From Pseudoalteromonas rubra (GTDB taxonomy: Bacteria; Pseudomonadota; Gammaproteobacteria; Enterobacterales; Alteromonadaceae): a stretch of 64,000 bases of DNA. This document shows, piece by piece, positions 27,280-37,334 of the stretch. A program made the translations under genes and the position numbers. Position 1 is the stretch's first letter, and each line of letters begins with the position of its first letter. The notes beneath the pieces were generated by a model. That model did not search any database and had not been told where the DNA came from. It worked only from the letters and a program-made list of their open reading frames with translations. The DNA lies in assembly GCF_005886805.2 (NCBI RefSeq), contig NZ_CP045430.1:372001-436000 (forward strand). The letters run 5' to 3'.

Positions 27280-29886
27280 CTACTCCTCGTGTGCAACACC
27301 GGCGCGATAAAACGCTGCCAGGTGGGTCTGTAAACGCAGCATGTTTGAGCCATCTCCATAGTGACCGTCTTCAGCATTCGACAGTGCCACAATCCCCGTT
27401 TTGGTGTAGGGGTTATAGGTCATGATAGTATGGGTGCCCGGATCTCCCCCGTCATGGCCCACAAATGGACCTTGCCAAAACCAAAAGAGCCCTTGTGTAT
27501 CCATCCAGTAGGTTGGTACGTCTGTTTGTACAGACAGCATAGTTGCAACACTTTGCTCACTCAACACCCTGACATTATCCAGTGTGCCGCCCTGACTGAT
27601 AGCAATTAACAAACGAGCCAGGTCATGAGCAGACGAATTCAGATCTCCGTCAAAGAAAGTCGGATAGCTGAACTCAGGCACGTATCGTGCGACCCCTTCA
27701 CTGTCTATGGTATATTGCGGCGTTTTCGGATTTTCTTCTGACAACTGAGTGTGATCCCAATGGGTATTGCTCATCCCCAAAGGCACAAATAAGTTTTGCT
27801 TCATCTGCTCCACCAGACTGATATCGAGCAGATGTTCGACAGCATATCCCGCCAGACCAGCACCGACATTACTGTAACTATGAATGCTGCCCGCAGGCAC
27901 ACTCCCTTCACCAATATAAACATCGTCCGTGAAGTACTGCCCACCTGGCAGTAAATATGCCTGGTAGAACTCAGTAGCATCCGTCAGTGTAGTTTCTTCA
28001 CATAACTCATGTCCTCCCTGCGCATACAAAGACAGGTTGGTGCCGTGGATGTAGTAGCTGCAATTGTATAGCTGTGTATCACTGATACCTGAAGTATGCG
28101 TTACTAAGTGGCGTAGAGTGATATCACGCTCTGCATTCGGGTGCGTCAGCTCAAACGGCAAGTTCATTTGCGCCAGCGGCGTATCCAAGCTAAGCAGGCC
28201 TTGCTCTATTAACTGCATGAACCCTGTTCCCATCACCGCTTTACTGGTTGAGCCTACATTCATTGGCGCATGAACTGTCATAGGCTGATTGGTCTCTAAA
28301 TTTGCGATTCCGTAGCCTTTTTCGAAAATGATCTGACCATCTTTAATGACCGCCACAGCAACCCCTGGAATGTCCATATCCGCTATTTCCTGCGTAAACG
28401 CCTGGTCAACTGAGGTTAAATCGAAACCCCGGCTGGGCGTTGCCCCCAATGCCTGAATGGCATAATCGAGTACGTTATCAGACGACCATTCAACTTCTTT
28501 TGTCGTGTAGACGGGTACTGCGAGATCAGGCGCCACTCCAGCGACTTCAAGCACCTGATTATTGAGATCGGAATAGGTTTGGTGGCTCAACGAGCCGGTC
28601 CATCCATTTGGCAGTGTAAAATCCAATGCATCAGATACAGCGCCGTTTGTTGCCCCGCCGACTAGCGTTACATGCTCTAAAGATTTGAGGGTTTGAGTTA
28701 ATACTTCGCCTGCGCTGTAAGCCAACTCACCGGTCAGCACATAAACGGGTTTAGTATAAGCCTGGTCCGGCGCAGCTTTAAGCGTTAAAGTCTGCTTCTC
28801 CTGCTGATAATCGCCATTGAGGATTTGCTTGTATGCCACCGTCCGCTCTTTATCATTAAAAAACCGTGCGATTTCTAATGACACACCATCGAATCCGCCA
28901 TCGTTAACCCGCAGGTCAATGATGATGCCATCGCTGTCAGCCAGGTCTTTCATCACTTTGCGCATTAACGTTTGGGTGTCTTCGATATCTTGCTTTGCCT
29001 GTGGAATGACATCAAAGAAACTGTCTGCTTCAGTTTCTTCACTGGCCAGCATCGCGGCCTCACGGTCTATACGAATATAGCCCAGATTACCATCCAGTTT
29101 GCCCCAGCCTAGCGCATTGCTGCTTTCATATCGGGTTAGTTTTTTATCCAACACATACAAATTCGTTATTTCAGCGAATGCACTTAATTGGTTATTGTAG
29201 GCCTGATCCATGTGCGCCTCCCAGTCGTCTCCATGGCGTTGCTGCATAAGCCAGGCTAAATCTTCATACAACTCTGTCGCGCCTTCTCCTGAGATCTCAA
29301 AGCGCTTGTCATCAGTCAGTGATACATGTGTATCATCGAAGTCTTCAAGCATAGCTTCAAACACCTTGGCAAGTTGCTCTGGCGTCGTATCAGCATTGAT
29401 ATGTGGCCGATATGCGGAATATGCCGCTTGCCAGTCTATTTCTCTGAGTTCAAAAAACGCATAATAGTCATTAAATGTGTGCCAGAAGTACTCAAAGTTG
29501 GTTATGGGGTCGTCACCGCTGAGGCGTTGCTTCGGTTTGCACTGCTCACGCATTTCTGATTGTTTTGTAAACACCCAGTCATTCGTCGCATGCGTGGTCA
29601 ACGTCAGGGTACTTTTGTCGCTTTTAAGATATTCATCCAGGTTATCCAAATCTTTGTATGGGTGCGTCTCAATCAGTACACATCCATGGTTGTTGTACTG
29701 AAAACGCCGTAAATTATCTGTATCAAACTGCCACAGATTACCCGTGCCCTGTTGCACCCACACACCCCGATGCTTAGCAAGCACATGGTCATCATTACTA
29801 TTACCGCAACCAGCCATGAGTAAAGCTGCACTCACTACGCTCAGAGGCTTCCACCCCGTCATTCTCTTACCCATCAAGTCAAGCAT
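27280..29886 (-). CDS. Two-domain lipoprotein: S41 tail-specific-like peptidase fused to beta-lactamase-fold hydrolase
   Basis: 868 residues from an ATG at 29886 (GGACGAAGG upstream); a longer frame to 29928 includes an inverted repeat and is less likely. The lipoprotein signal ends LLMAGC. The N-terminal half is an S41 peptidase-like domain: YIRIDREA, IIIDLRVNDGG and ELAYSAGE (catalytic-type serine). The C-terminal half has the beta-lactamase-like S-x-x-K (STSK), YSN (SYSNVGAG) and GHDGG. Both active sites appear intact. It would sit in the periplasm or outer membrane; a combined peptidase/esterase role is inferred. Confidence 0.85.
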   Translation of the reverse strand: MLDLMGKRMTGWKPLSVVSAALLMAGCGNSNDDHVLAKHRGVWVQQGTGNLWQFDTDNLRRFQYNNHGCVLIETHPYKDLDNLDEYLKSDKSTLTLTTHATNDWVFTKQSEMREQCKPKQRLSGDDPITNFEYFWHTFNDYYAFFELREIDWQAAYSAYRPHINADTTPEQLAKVFEAMLEDFDDTHVSLTDDKRFEISGEGATELYEDLAWLMQQRHGDDWEAHMDQAYNNQLSAFAEITNLYVLDKKLTRYESSNALGWGKLDGNLGYIRIDREAAMLASEETEADSFFDVIPQAKQDIEDTQTLMRKVMKDLADSDGIIIDLRVNDGGFDGVSLEIARFFNDKERTVAYKQILNGDYQQEKQTLTLKAAPDQAYTKPVYVLTGELAYSAGEVLTQTLKSLEHVTLVGGATNGAVSDALDFTLPNGWTGSLSHQTYSDLNNQVLEVAGVAPDLAVPVYTTKEVEWSSDNVLDYAIQALGATPSRGFDLTSVDQAFTQEIADMDIPGVAVAVIKDGQIIFEKGYGIANLETNQPMTVHAPMNVGSTSKAVMGTGFMQLIEQGLLSLDTPLAQMNLPFELTHPNAERDITLRHLVTHTSGISDTQLYNCSYYIHGTNLSLYAQGGHELCEETTLTDATEFYQAYLLPGGQYFTDDVYIGEGSVPAGSIHSYSNVGAGLAGYAVEHLLDISLVEQMKQNLFVPLGMSNTHWDHTQLSEENPKTPQYTIDSEGVARYVPEFSYPTFFDGDLNSSAHDLARLLIAISQGGTLDNVRVLSEQSVATMLSVQTDVPTYWMDTQGLFWFWQGPFVGHDGGDPGTHTIMTYNPYTKTGIVALSNAEDGHYGDGSNMLRLQTHLAAFYRAGVAHEE

Positions 29887-30110
29887 ACCTTCGTCCTTTT
29901 CCATTTGATTGTCTTCCAGCCCAGACAACCCGGGCTGGTCCTTATGAGGAGACTTAAGGCTAGATGAATGCCTTGCTCGATTCTGTAGAATGCTTATTCA
30001 AGGTTGTTTAACCCTGTAGCGAACTGTCAATATGTGTACCTAAATGTGGGGCTCCCCCTGGTTTGCTTGCACTTTTTCACCCTTCGTTCACCTTTTTGTC
30101 ATAGCCGCGG

Positions 30111-32639
30111 TTAGCCCCCTTCATTCAGTAGTTCCATAGCGCTGCTGCGCAATTGTTTACGACTGAGTAAAATACCACTGATTGCAACCACCAGCGCAAT
30201 AGCGAGCGCCTCGGCAAGCATCAGTATCAGGCTGCCCTGGTAAGACATGGCCAAATTCTGTTTATAAAATGCATCTATAAAGCTGTAGATTGCACCAACG
30301 GCGCATAAAGCGGGGATCAAGGTCACCGTTAGCCACTCAAACAAGAGGATCTTCAGACCTTGTATTGGTGACAACCCAAAGCTCAGCAGCAGTCCATTGC
30401 GGATCTGGTCTTTTTTCATATGGGTCTGGATAGCTGCTACCATCAGCAAATTGCTGAGCAACACAATAAAAGCAGCGTAACTCATCACCAGTGTGATTAA
30501 TGCCTGTACCTGTGCACGGATTTTCTCTAACAACGCATCCACAGTGACGAGGCGCAATTGAGGGTGTGCACGCCACAACTCGCCGATTGCCGCTACGCCT
30601 TGCGCATTCAGCTCAATACTGCCCATATGATAAACGGGCTCTGCGGAACTGGGGGGGCTGCTTTGCTGTAACACAAACCAGAATGTCACTGAGCTGCTAC
30701 CTGGTTTATGCCGATGAACGGCAGCGACAGTGACTTCAACAGGTTCGCTACCAACGACGAGCTGAACCGTATCACCCATTGAGAGCGCTAAATCTTCAAA
30801 TACCTCCTGGTCGACTGATACGCCAGTCTGGGCAAATACAGCGGGCCATCCTCCCTGTGTGATCCGAACATTGTCGGGCGTTTGTGCTTGCCAGTGTAGG
30901 TTTACAGGCTGCTCCAGACGACGCAGCGTGTCACTGGGCTGAACATCCCGATTTAATATTGCTATACCGTTGATATGCGTTACTTGCGCCAACTGAAAGG
31001 GCTTCATCTCTTTAATGTGGCCCTGATAACGACCTACAAAAGATTCTAGCGCCGCTTTTTGCTCATCATTTGCGCGGCTGACAAACACATTACCCTGATT
31101 CTGATAGAGATACTGTGACAGCATGTTGGTCACATCTCTCCCCATGTTGATGCACAGCAGCAATAAGGTGACGCTCAGACCCAGTGCAGTGATCTGTACC
31201 AGCTTAACCGACATGCGCTTGCGTAACAGCAACAGACTAAACCTGGACAACACCCAGGAATTTGGCAACAAATAACCACCAAACCTGAGCACCAGCCAGG
31301 TGACGAAAAGCACCAGCAAAACACACACTCCTAGTCCACTTAGCAACATGCCACTAAGCAACCAGTTGTCGGTATAATTAACCACCAGGGCCACCAGCAG
31401 ACCCACAGGACTTAGCATGGCCAGCCAACGCCAGCGCTTAGGCTCGGTACGTTGCTCCAGAAGCAAACGAATGTCCCCCTGCAGCAAAGACAGCCACACA
31501 GGTAACGCGATAAAAACATACACAACCGTGGCCAAGGCGCAGGCAGCCAGTAAATCTTGCCACTGCCATTGCAGGCTAAACCCGTCAATATATGCCTGCG
31601 CGATATGGCTAACCCCATAGCTTGCCAGTAACGACAAGATGAGCGCTGGTAACAAACTCAGCATTAAGATCATCGCGCCCGCCATAACTGCCAGCACTGG
31701 TAACATGCGTCGTGACATGCCGCAGGCCAGTAAAACAGATACGCTTCTCTTAAGTGGCTGAATTTGTACCTGGCTACACAACCACAGGATCAATACACTC
31801 AATAATACGATGATCAAACTCAGTAGCCCGAGAAAATTCTGCACCCGCTCCCAGACCTTTGCGAGTGGGTAGTTATTGAGAGACTTGCTAATTATCTGCG
31901 CGGTAGGAGAGCCTGATTGAAATCGGACAATTTCCGCTTCAGGCAAGCGAGAGTGCAACATCAATGCTCTGCTTAAATATGGAGTGAGTTGTTCAATCTG
32001 TAAACTGGCGTCAGATACCATGGCGCGCATATCGCTACCAAAACCTTCCAATATTCGGTCTGGCTCAAGCTGCAACAGTGCAGAGACACGTAATTGCCTG
32101 CCACCCAGCATGATGGTATCACCCAATTCAACCGCCAGTGCCACTGCCAGCCTGGGTTCCAGCCAGATTTCTCCATGTGATGGCCCCTGCTGAACACGCT
32201 GAGCATTGAGCCCTTTGCTCAGACTAATATGAATGTCGCCCTGAAGCGGATAATGGCTATCAACGGCTTTAAGGAGCACAGGCTGATGATGCGACTGATG
32301 ACTCAGAGTAACGCGGTATTGAGACTGTAAACTGTAAGCTTCACTATGAGCCCGCACCCAGGCCAACTCTGACTCCTGCCAGGCTCGTCGTACCGTCACT
32401 TGTGTATCAGCACCTAAGGTAGCCTGAAGATTGTGAGCCAAAAACCGCTCTACCCCTTGACCCAATAAACTGCTGAGCAACAAATAGAAAAACAAAATAC
32501 TCAGGGCCCCTAACGTGAGCCAGTATTTGCCTTGCATAACCTGCCGCCAAAGCACCAGGGCAAATGTAAACACAGCATATCCGGGCGCGACTTTTTGCTG
32601 ACCTGCTGAGTAACTTGCTGCTGCTCGCTCTAATGACAT
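30111..32639 (-). CDS. ABC transporter permease, YbbP/FtsX type
   Basis: 842 residues, the size of the large YbbP-like permeases with two FtsX modules: one N-terminal helix (about 38-60), a periplasmic domain, then groups of helices around 270-440, 465-500 and 715-830. The start overlaps the ATPase gene by ten bases. Such permeases act on the periplasmic side, for example on lipids, lipoproteins or small exported molecules, and lack a known fusion protein here. It is distinct from the 15-20 kb export system. Confidence 0.88.
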   Translation of the reverse strand: MSLERAAASYSAGQQKVAPGYAVFTFALVLWRQVMQGKYWLTLGALSILFFYLLLSSLLGQGVERFLAHNLQATLGADTQVTVRRAWQESELAWVRAHSEAYSLQSQYRVTLSHQSHHQPVLLKAVDSHYPLQGDIHISLSKGLNAQRVQQGPSHGEIWLEPRLAVALAVELGDTIMLGGRQLRVSALLQLEPDRILEGFGSDMRAMVSDASLQIEQLTPYLSRALMLHSRLPEAEIVRFQSGSPTAQIISKSLNNYPLAKVWERVQNFLGLLSLIIVLLSVLILWLCSQVQIQPLKRSVSVLLACGMSRRMLPVLAVMAGAMILMLSLLPALILSLLASYGVSHIAQAYIDGFSLQWQWQDLLAACALATVVYVFIALPVWLSLLQGDIRLLLEQRTEPKRWRWLAMLSPVGLLVALVVNYTDNWLLSGMLLSGLGVCVLLVLFVTWLVLRFGGYLLPNSWVLSRFSLLLLRKRMSVKLVQITALGLSVTLLLLCINMGRDVTNMLSQYLYQNQGNVFVSRANDEQKAALESFVGRYQGHIKEMKPFQLAQVTHINGIAILNRDVQPSDTLRRLEQPVNLHWQAQTPDNVRITQGGWPAVFAQTGVSVDQEVFEDLALSMGDTVQLVVGSEPVEVTVAAVHRHKPGSSSVTFWFVLQQSSPPSSAEPVYHMGSIELNAQGVAAIGELWRAHPQLRLVTVDALLEKIRAQVQALITLVMSYAAFIVLLSNLLMVAAIQTHMKKDQIRNGLLLSFGLSPIQGLKILLFEWLTVTLIPALCAVGAIYSFIDAFYKQNLAMSYQGSLILMLAEALAIALVVAISGILLSRKQLRSSAMELLNEGG

Positions 32640-33292
32640 AACACCAGCCTCCCGTGACTGAGGCGAAATGCCTTATCTACCCGCTTTGCTAGAGCCATAT
32701 CGTGCGTTACCAGCAGCAAAGAGGTGCCGCTTTGCCTGGCGCCGCTCAGCATCAAATCAATCACTTGCTCTGCGGTGGTTTCATCCAGATTGCCGGTGGG
32801 TTCATCCGCAAACAGCACCTGTGGTCTGACACACAAGGCACGGGCAATGGCCACTCTTTGTTGCTCACCGCCACTTAACTGAGTCACGTTATGCGTAAGC
32901 CGCTGCTCCAGCCCCATTTGCGTCAGCCAGTGTGTTGCTTGCTGAGCAGCATCACGATGACCTCTGAGCTGCAAAGGCAGTGCAACATTCTCAAGGGCAT
33001 TGAGCTCTGGTAACAGATGAAACTGTTGAAATACAAAACCGCTGTGCGCGAGTATTTCGGTGGTATTCAGCGCCTGATTTTTAGCGTGGTAAGATACTTG
33101 TCCGGACTGAACGGGTGTCAGGCCAGCTAATAAGGATAGCAAGGTTGACTTGCCACACCCTGAAGCCCCCACAATTGCAATGTGTTCACCGGCTTCAATG
33201 CGCAACGACAGATCATCTAATAATGCCAACGATGTGCCATTGTGAAGATTTATAGTGTGATTAAGGTCACTAACCTCGAGTGACAGAGCCAT
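32630..33292 (-). CDS. ABC transporter ATPase, YbbA/LolD type
   Basis: 220 residues: Walker A GASGCGKST, signature [15 protein letters not shown], Walker [14 protein letters not shown]. It belongs with the YbbA/LolD/MacB group and powers the overlapping downstream permease. A broad H-loop motif LLVTHDMALA is present. The promoter should lie in the 157 bp upstream. Confidence 0.94.
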   Translation of the reverse strand: MALSLEVSDLNHTINLHNGTSLALLDDLSLRIEAGEHIAIVGASGCGKSTLLSLLAGLTPVQSGQVSYHAKNQALNTTEILAHSGFVFQQFHLLPELNALENVALPLQLRGHRDAAQQATHWLTQMGLEQRLTHNVTQLSGGEQQRVAIARALCVRPQVLFADEPTGNLDETTAEQVIDLMLSGARQSGTSLLLVTHDMALAKRVDKAFRLSHGRLVLCH

Positions 33293-33449
33293 ATCTGAGT
33301 CCCTCCGTTAATTATCGAGAGTTCAGCATGTGCTATTGGCTGTGAAGGGAGTGTGAAAGAGTGGAAGACACCGCGCCAGGTTTGACTTTTTAAGGCATTA
33401 TTAAAAACAGCCACACACTCTGTTAAGTGCATGGCTTAGTGGAAGTACA

Positions 33450-33785
33450 CTAGAAACGCGTTTCCTGAAGTGACATCAGGCTCACTTCGCAGTTATCTGA
33501 AGCAGATGTCAGACGTACTTTTTTACCAGACATATACGCAGCTAATGCCATACTCAAAAAGTGGTTTATTTTGTCAGCGCTGTGTTTGCTATACGTTATG
33601 GTTGCCGTTTTGTTACAACCCGTCATCTCATACTGTACATCATTGCCAAAATACAATCGAATCTCTTTATTACTGGTAAAGTCGTATACTTTAACGCCTG
33701 TCAGCGTGCCAAGCCCGATATCTGTTACTGCCGAAGAAGCAAAAGAGGCCGCCAACAGGGTCGCTCCCAATATCCGTTTGATCAT
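33450..33785 (-). CDS. Small secreted two-cysteine protein
   Basis: 111 residues from an ATG at 33785 (AGAGAAC upstream). The signal peptide MIKRILGATLLAASFASSA is followed by a mature domain of about 90 residues with two cysteines (TGCNKT and DNCEVS), probably a disulfide. It contains IRLYFGNDVQYEM and ends SLQETRF. No family is recognised. In size and style it resembles the four-cysteine proteins at 20.7-21.5 kb, without clear sequence identity. Confidence 0.65.
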   Translation of the reverse strand: MIKRILGATLLAASFASSAVTDIGLGTLTGVKVYDFTSNKEIRLYFGNDVQYEMTGCNKTATITYSKHSADKINHFLSMALAAYMSGKKVRLTSASDNCEVSLMSLQETRF

Positions 33786-33888
33786 AATAGTTCTCTTTAT
33801 TGTAAAAGTGCGCACTATAAAATATCCATACAGCAGACTCAATTGTTTCTTTATTAAAAACAACCTGCAAACAATAAGCCTAACTGAG

Positions 33889-35202
33889 TTAGCGGTTCAA
33901 CTCGCTCAGCAAAGGTCGAAGATCAACCCGAGCCTTCAGCCTGGCAGCAATCAGATACAATCCTGCCAATTTCCGATGGATAAACAGAGCATCCACCGGT
34001 GGCGTGTGCCACTGTCTTGACTGCATGCTCAATTGTCTGCCCTGTTCACTGATCTGCTTTGCGAGCCCACTGGCGACAAAATCAAACGGCGCTTCGGCGC
34101 GCAACGGCGAAATTGCCAGCTCAAACAATGACAACACCGCTTGTTGATAATTCGGGTCTATATCCTGAGAAAAATATCCGATATCACAGGCCGCCTCTTT
34201 TAAGGCCTGGAAGTCGCCTTCAGCACCAGCCAAAAGCAATGCTTTATAACCCTGACTCAGTGCCGGCGAAATAGCTCTGGTTGCACCGAAATCGAGCAGA
34301 ATAATCTGCCCTGTGCCTGGATTGTATTGATAATTTGCCAGATTCGGATCAGTCTGGATCATACCCAGCTCAAACATCTCAGTGAAAAACAACTCAATTA
34401 AGCGAAAAGCCAGTTCATCCCGGCTTTTCTGCGGCAAAGATGCCATGTCTTCCAGGGGTTGCCCCTCAACAAACTCCATGGTCAGTAAATGCTGAGTACT
34501 CAGGGCGGGATAGTTGTTTGGTACTTTAAAGTGTGGATTATGTGCCAGCGCCTTTGCAAACGCTGCGAGTGACTTGGCTTCTTGCAGATAGTCAGTCTCA
34601 GCCAGTAGTTGTACTTTAGCTTCTTCAACGAGAGGCGCTATGTTTAGGGTTTTTGGCAACAAACCAGACAGTTTAATCAGGCTCACAACATTATCTACAT
34701 CACTGTGAATGCTGTCAGCAACACCTGGATACTGCACTTTGATGGCCAGTGCCTGACCCTGCTCAGAGGTCGCCTTGTGTACCTGCCCTATTGACGCACG
34801 GGCAAAACTGTTCAAGTCAACATGGCTGAATTTATCCAACCAATCAGGGCCGAGTTCTTTTTCAAACGTCGTAACCAATTGTTTATGGGGCATAGGCGCG
34901 GCATCCGCTCTCAGTCGCTCAAGTAACGCAGATAACTCGGCAGGTAACAATTCACCAGCGTCCATAGATAGCAGTTGACCCAGCTTCATTGCCGCACCGC
35001 GCAAGTGGGACAATTTGTCAGCAACGGCCTGTATGTTGCCTGGCTGGAGTAATAATTCCGAACGGCTTGTTTTTTGCCCACTCAAGGCTTGTTTGGCACC
35101 GGCAATCATGACATTGGATGCCACCTTTCCTGCCAGCCCGCCAAAGTGTGCCAGCCTGCTCAGGCGACTGGATGGAACTCGTCGCGATTTGTTGTTCAAC
35201 AC
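33889..35202 (-). CDS. ABC1/ADCK (UbiB-like) atypical kinase
   Basis: 437 residues. The family's N-terminal motif is RGAAMKLGQLLSMDAG (KxGQ), followed by FARASIGQVHKA (alanine-rich loop), LAIKVQYPG (lysine), ETDYLQEA, and IQTDPNLANYQYN with LLDFGATR (metal-binding aspartates). ABC1 proteins are ATP-using regulators of isoprenoid-quinone metabolism and membrane lipids. It is not near other ubi genes, so it is a stand-alone paralogue; the specific role is unknown. Confidence 0.9.
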   Translation of the reverse strand: MLNNKSRRVPSSRLSRLAHFGGLAGKVASNVMIAGAKQALSGQKTSRSELLLQPGNIQAVADKLSHLRGAAMKLGQLLSMDAGELLPAELSALLERLRADAAPMPHKQLVTTFEKELGPDWLDKFSHVDLNSFARASIGQVHKATSEQGQALAIKVQYPGVADSIHSDVDNVVSLIKLSGLLPKTLNIAPLVEEAKVQLLAETDYLQEAKSLAAFAKALAHNPHFKVPNNYPALSTQHLLTMEFVEGQPLEDMASLPQKSRDELAFRLIELFFTEMFELGMIQTDPNLANYQYNPGTGQIILLDFGATRAISPALSQGYKALLLAGAEGDFQALKEAACDIGYFSQDIDPNYQQAVLSLFELAISPLRAEAPFDFVASGLAKQISEQGRQLSMQSRQWHTPPVDALFIHRKLAGLYLIAARLKARVDLRPLLSELNR

Positions 35203-35295
35203 TCTACTCCTGTATTTGTATTCACCCCTACAATACGCACTGTTTAACCATTTCGTTCAGGGTAGCAGGCAAAATCGGCCTATTTGTTGACATAC

Positions 35296-35676
35296 CTAGT
35301 ACGCTTCAATTGGCGATGAGATATCACAGAGCGTTCCTTCAGGAGCTAAAAGTAACAATCGCATTTGCCCATACTCTGTTGCCTCAGGAGTCTGAACTAC
35401 CTCATAACCAAGCACCTTTGCTCTATCATAGATAGAGTTAACCTTGTCCACGACAAAAGTCAGGTACATGCCAGACGAGCTTTGTTGTGCTTGCTCCGGC
35501 ACGATGGGGTGAGACTTTAAAATGATCCCGAGTTCAAGGCCCGATTCCTGTGATACCAGATGAATAAACCAATCACTATCATACCTGATATCAAACGCGA
35601 ACAACGACGTGTAAAAATCACGGGATTCAGTCAGGTTGGTTGTACAAACGTTGGTAAATAGTCGATTTATAATCAT
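35296..35676 (-). CDS. VOC (glyoxalase/dioxygenase fold) family protein
   Basis: 126 residues with the VOC beta-alpha pattern: NVCTTNLTESRDFYTSLFAFDIRYDSDWFI, then a second module from MYLTFVVDKVNSIYDRAKVLGYEV. It ends LLLLAPEGTLCDI. Such proteins bind divalent metal in many cases and include resistance and isomerase functions; metal ligands here are not clear. It appears to be a single gene. Confidence 0.85.
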   Translation of the reverse strand: MIINRLFTNVCTTNLTESRDFYTSLFAFDIRYDSDWFIHLVSQESGLELGIILKSHPIVPEQAQQSSSGMYLTFVVDKVNSIYDRAKVLGYEVVQTPEATEYGQMRLLLLAPEGTLCDISSPIEAY

Positions 35677-35918
35677 TTTCCCTCCCTCAGTGCATGGTTT
35701 GCAGACGTGCCTGTCACATATAAACTAGCACCAATTCGTGAGCGGTATATTAAACCCACCAAGGCGCGAGCTGACTTGTCTCTTTAGGAATACAGTTACC
35801 CTAAAAACCGGAATGATTTATTTTGGCCCATTTTAGCACTTTTATTCCCACATCTTTGTATCAGCGTTATTATCATGTAAATCACTTTGCAAAAATCGCC
35901 AAAACAAGGCCTACAACC

Positions 35919-37334
35919 ATGACGAACATGAGCACAGTATCTGAGCACACATTACTGGAGATGAATTTTCAGGCAATGCGGTCGGCTTACAGCCGTGATC
36001 CGGCACCCGACTATGCGCAGCGCGTTGCTGTGCTCAAAAAGCTCAAACGAGCACTCGTCAATCATGAACAACAGATTTACCAGGCTTTATCCGAAGATTA
36101 TGGCTATCGCAGTGAGTTCGATACGTTTTTTGCTGACATAATGCCAACCATAGCAACCATTAATTATGCCATTAAACATCTGAAAAAATGGATGCAACCA
36201 GCAAAGCGTCATGCCGGGCTCATGCTTGCTCCTTCCAAAGTGAAAGTGCATTATCAGCCTTTGGGCGTGGTGGGTGTTGTCACCCCCTGGAACTTCCCAT
36301 TTTACCTTGCGCTGGGCCCCACAGTTCAAGCTCTGGCCGCAGGGAACCGTGTAATGATCAAAATGAGTGAGTTTACGCCCGCTGCAAATCAGGTGCTTCG
36401 CACTGTACTGGACGACATTAGCGATCACGTTCACCTGGTGGAAGGCGACGCAGACATTGGCGCTGCTTTCACCGCCCTGCCATTCGATCACCTGATCTTT
36501 ACCGGTTCAACCTCGGTGGGCAAGTTGGTCGCGAAAGCTGCCGCAGACAACCTGACCCCGATCACGCTCGAGCTTGGCGGAAAGTCGCCAACCATTATCG
36601 ATCAGGACATAGATATGAAAGTCGCCGTAGATGCGGTGATTATGGGCAAGTCAATAAACTCCGGACAGATCTGCGTGGCCCCAGATTACGTTTTTGTACC
36701 CACCTCACGCCTCGATTCATTCATTGATACTTTTATCGCCCGCTATACCGAGTACCACCTGCAAAGCGCTAACAAGAATCAGCAAAGTCATATCATTTCA
36801 CAGCGCCAACATACTCGCTTATTACAACTGCTGGATGACGCTAAAGCCAAAGGGGCCTTAGTGCACGCCGTTAAACAGCCCGAGCCGGGGGATGGCAAAC
36901 GCGTTCACCCTCATCTGCTGACCAACCTTTCTGACGACATGGCAGTTTTAAAAGAAGAGATTTTCGGCTCCTTGTTACCTGTTATGACCTACGACACATT
37001 GGATGAGGTAATATCCTACATCACGGCAAGGCATCGTCCGCTGGCACTGTACATTATGTCAAATAATTCAGCACTGATTGAGCGCCTGATCACCCACACC
37101 CACAGTGGCGGAGTGAGTATTAATGATACCACAATGCATGTAGTTGCCGACGATGCCCCCTTTGGTGGCATAGGCCACTCGGGTATGGGCCATTACCATG
37201 GTTACGAAGGCTTTTTAACCTTTTCAAAAGCCAAAACGGTTCTGTATTCTAGCAGCTGGTTACCTAAAAACCGCTTTGTACTCAAGCATCGGGACTGGGT
37301 GTTAAAAGTGCTCCGTAAGTACTTATTGAGATAA
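35919..37334 (+). CDS. Aldehyde dehydrogenase (coniferyl-aldehyde-dehydrogenase-like)
   Basis: 471 residues from the ATG at 35919; the open frame begins earlier at a TTG (35823) but that part lacks family sequence. Motifs: TPWNFPF, FTGSTSVGK, ELGGKSPTI and the catalytic cysteine in NSGQICVAPDYV, all of the ALDH superfamily, with the shape of the NAD-dependent class 3/coniferyl type. It oxidises an aldehyde to an acid. The C-terminus ends in a basic amphipathic segment. No pathway partner is adjacent. Confidence 0.92.
   Translation: MTNMSTVSEHTLLEMNFQAMRSAYSRDPAPDYAQRVAVLKKLKRALVNHEQQIYQALSEDYGYRSEFDTFFADIMPTIATINYAIKHLKKWMQPAKRHAGLMLAPSKVKVHYQPLGVVGVVTPWNFPFYLALGPTVQALAAGNRVMIKMSEFTPAANQVLRTVLDDISDHVHLVEGDADIGAAFTALPFDHLIFTGSTSVGKLVAKAAADNLTPITLELGGKSPTIIDQDIDMKVAVDAVIMGKSINSGQICVAPDYVFVPTSRLDSFIDTFIARYTEYHLQSANKNQQSHIISQRQHTRLLQLLDDAKAKGALVHAVKQPEPGDGKRVHPHLLTNLSDDMAVLKEEIFGSLLPVMTYDTLDEVISYITARHRPLALYIMSNNSALIERLITHTHSGGVSINDTTMHVVADDAPFGGIGHSGMGHYHGYEGFLTFSKAKTVLYSSSWLPKNRFVLKHRDWVLKVLRKYLLR

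Noticed and set aside
29916..29938. CCAGCCC/GGGCTGG inverted repeat as a terminator
   Set aside because: No gene ends there and no T run follows. It lies in the leader of the S41 fusion gene and was used only to prefer the start at 29886.
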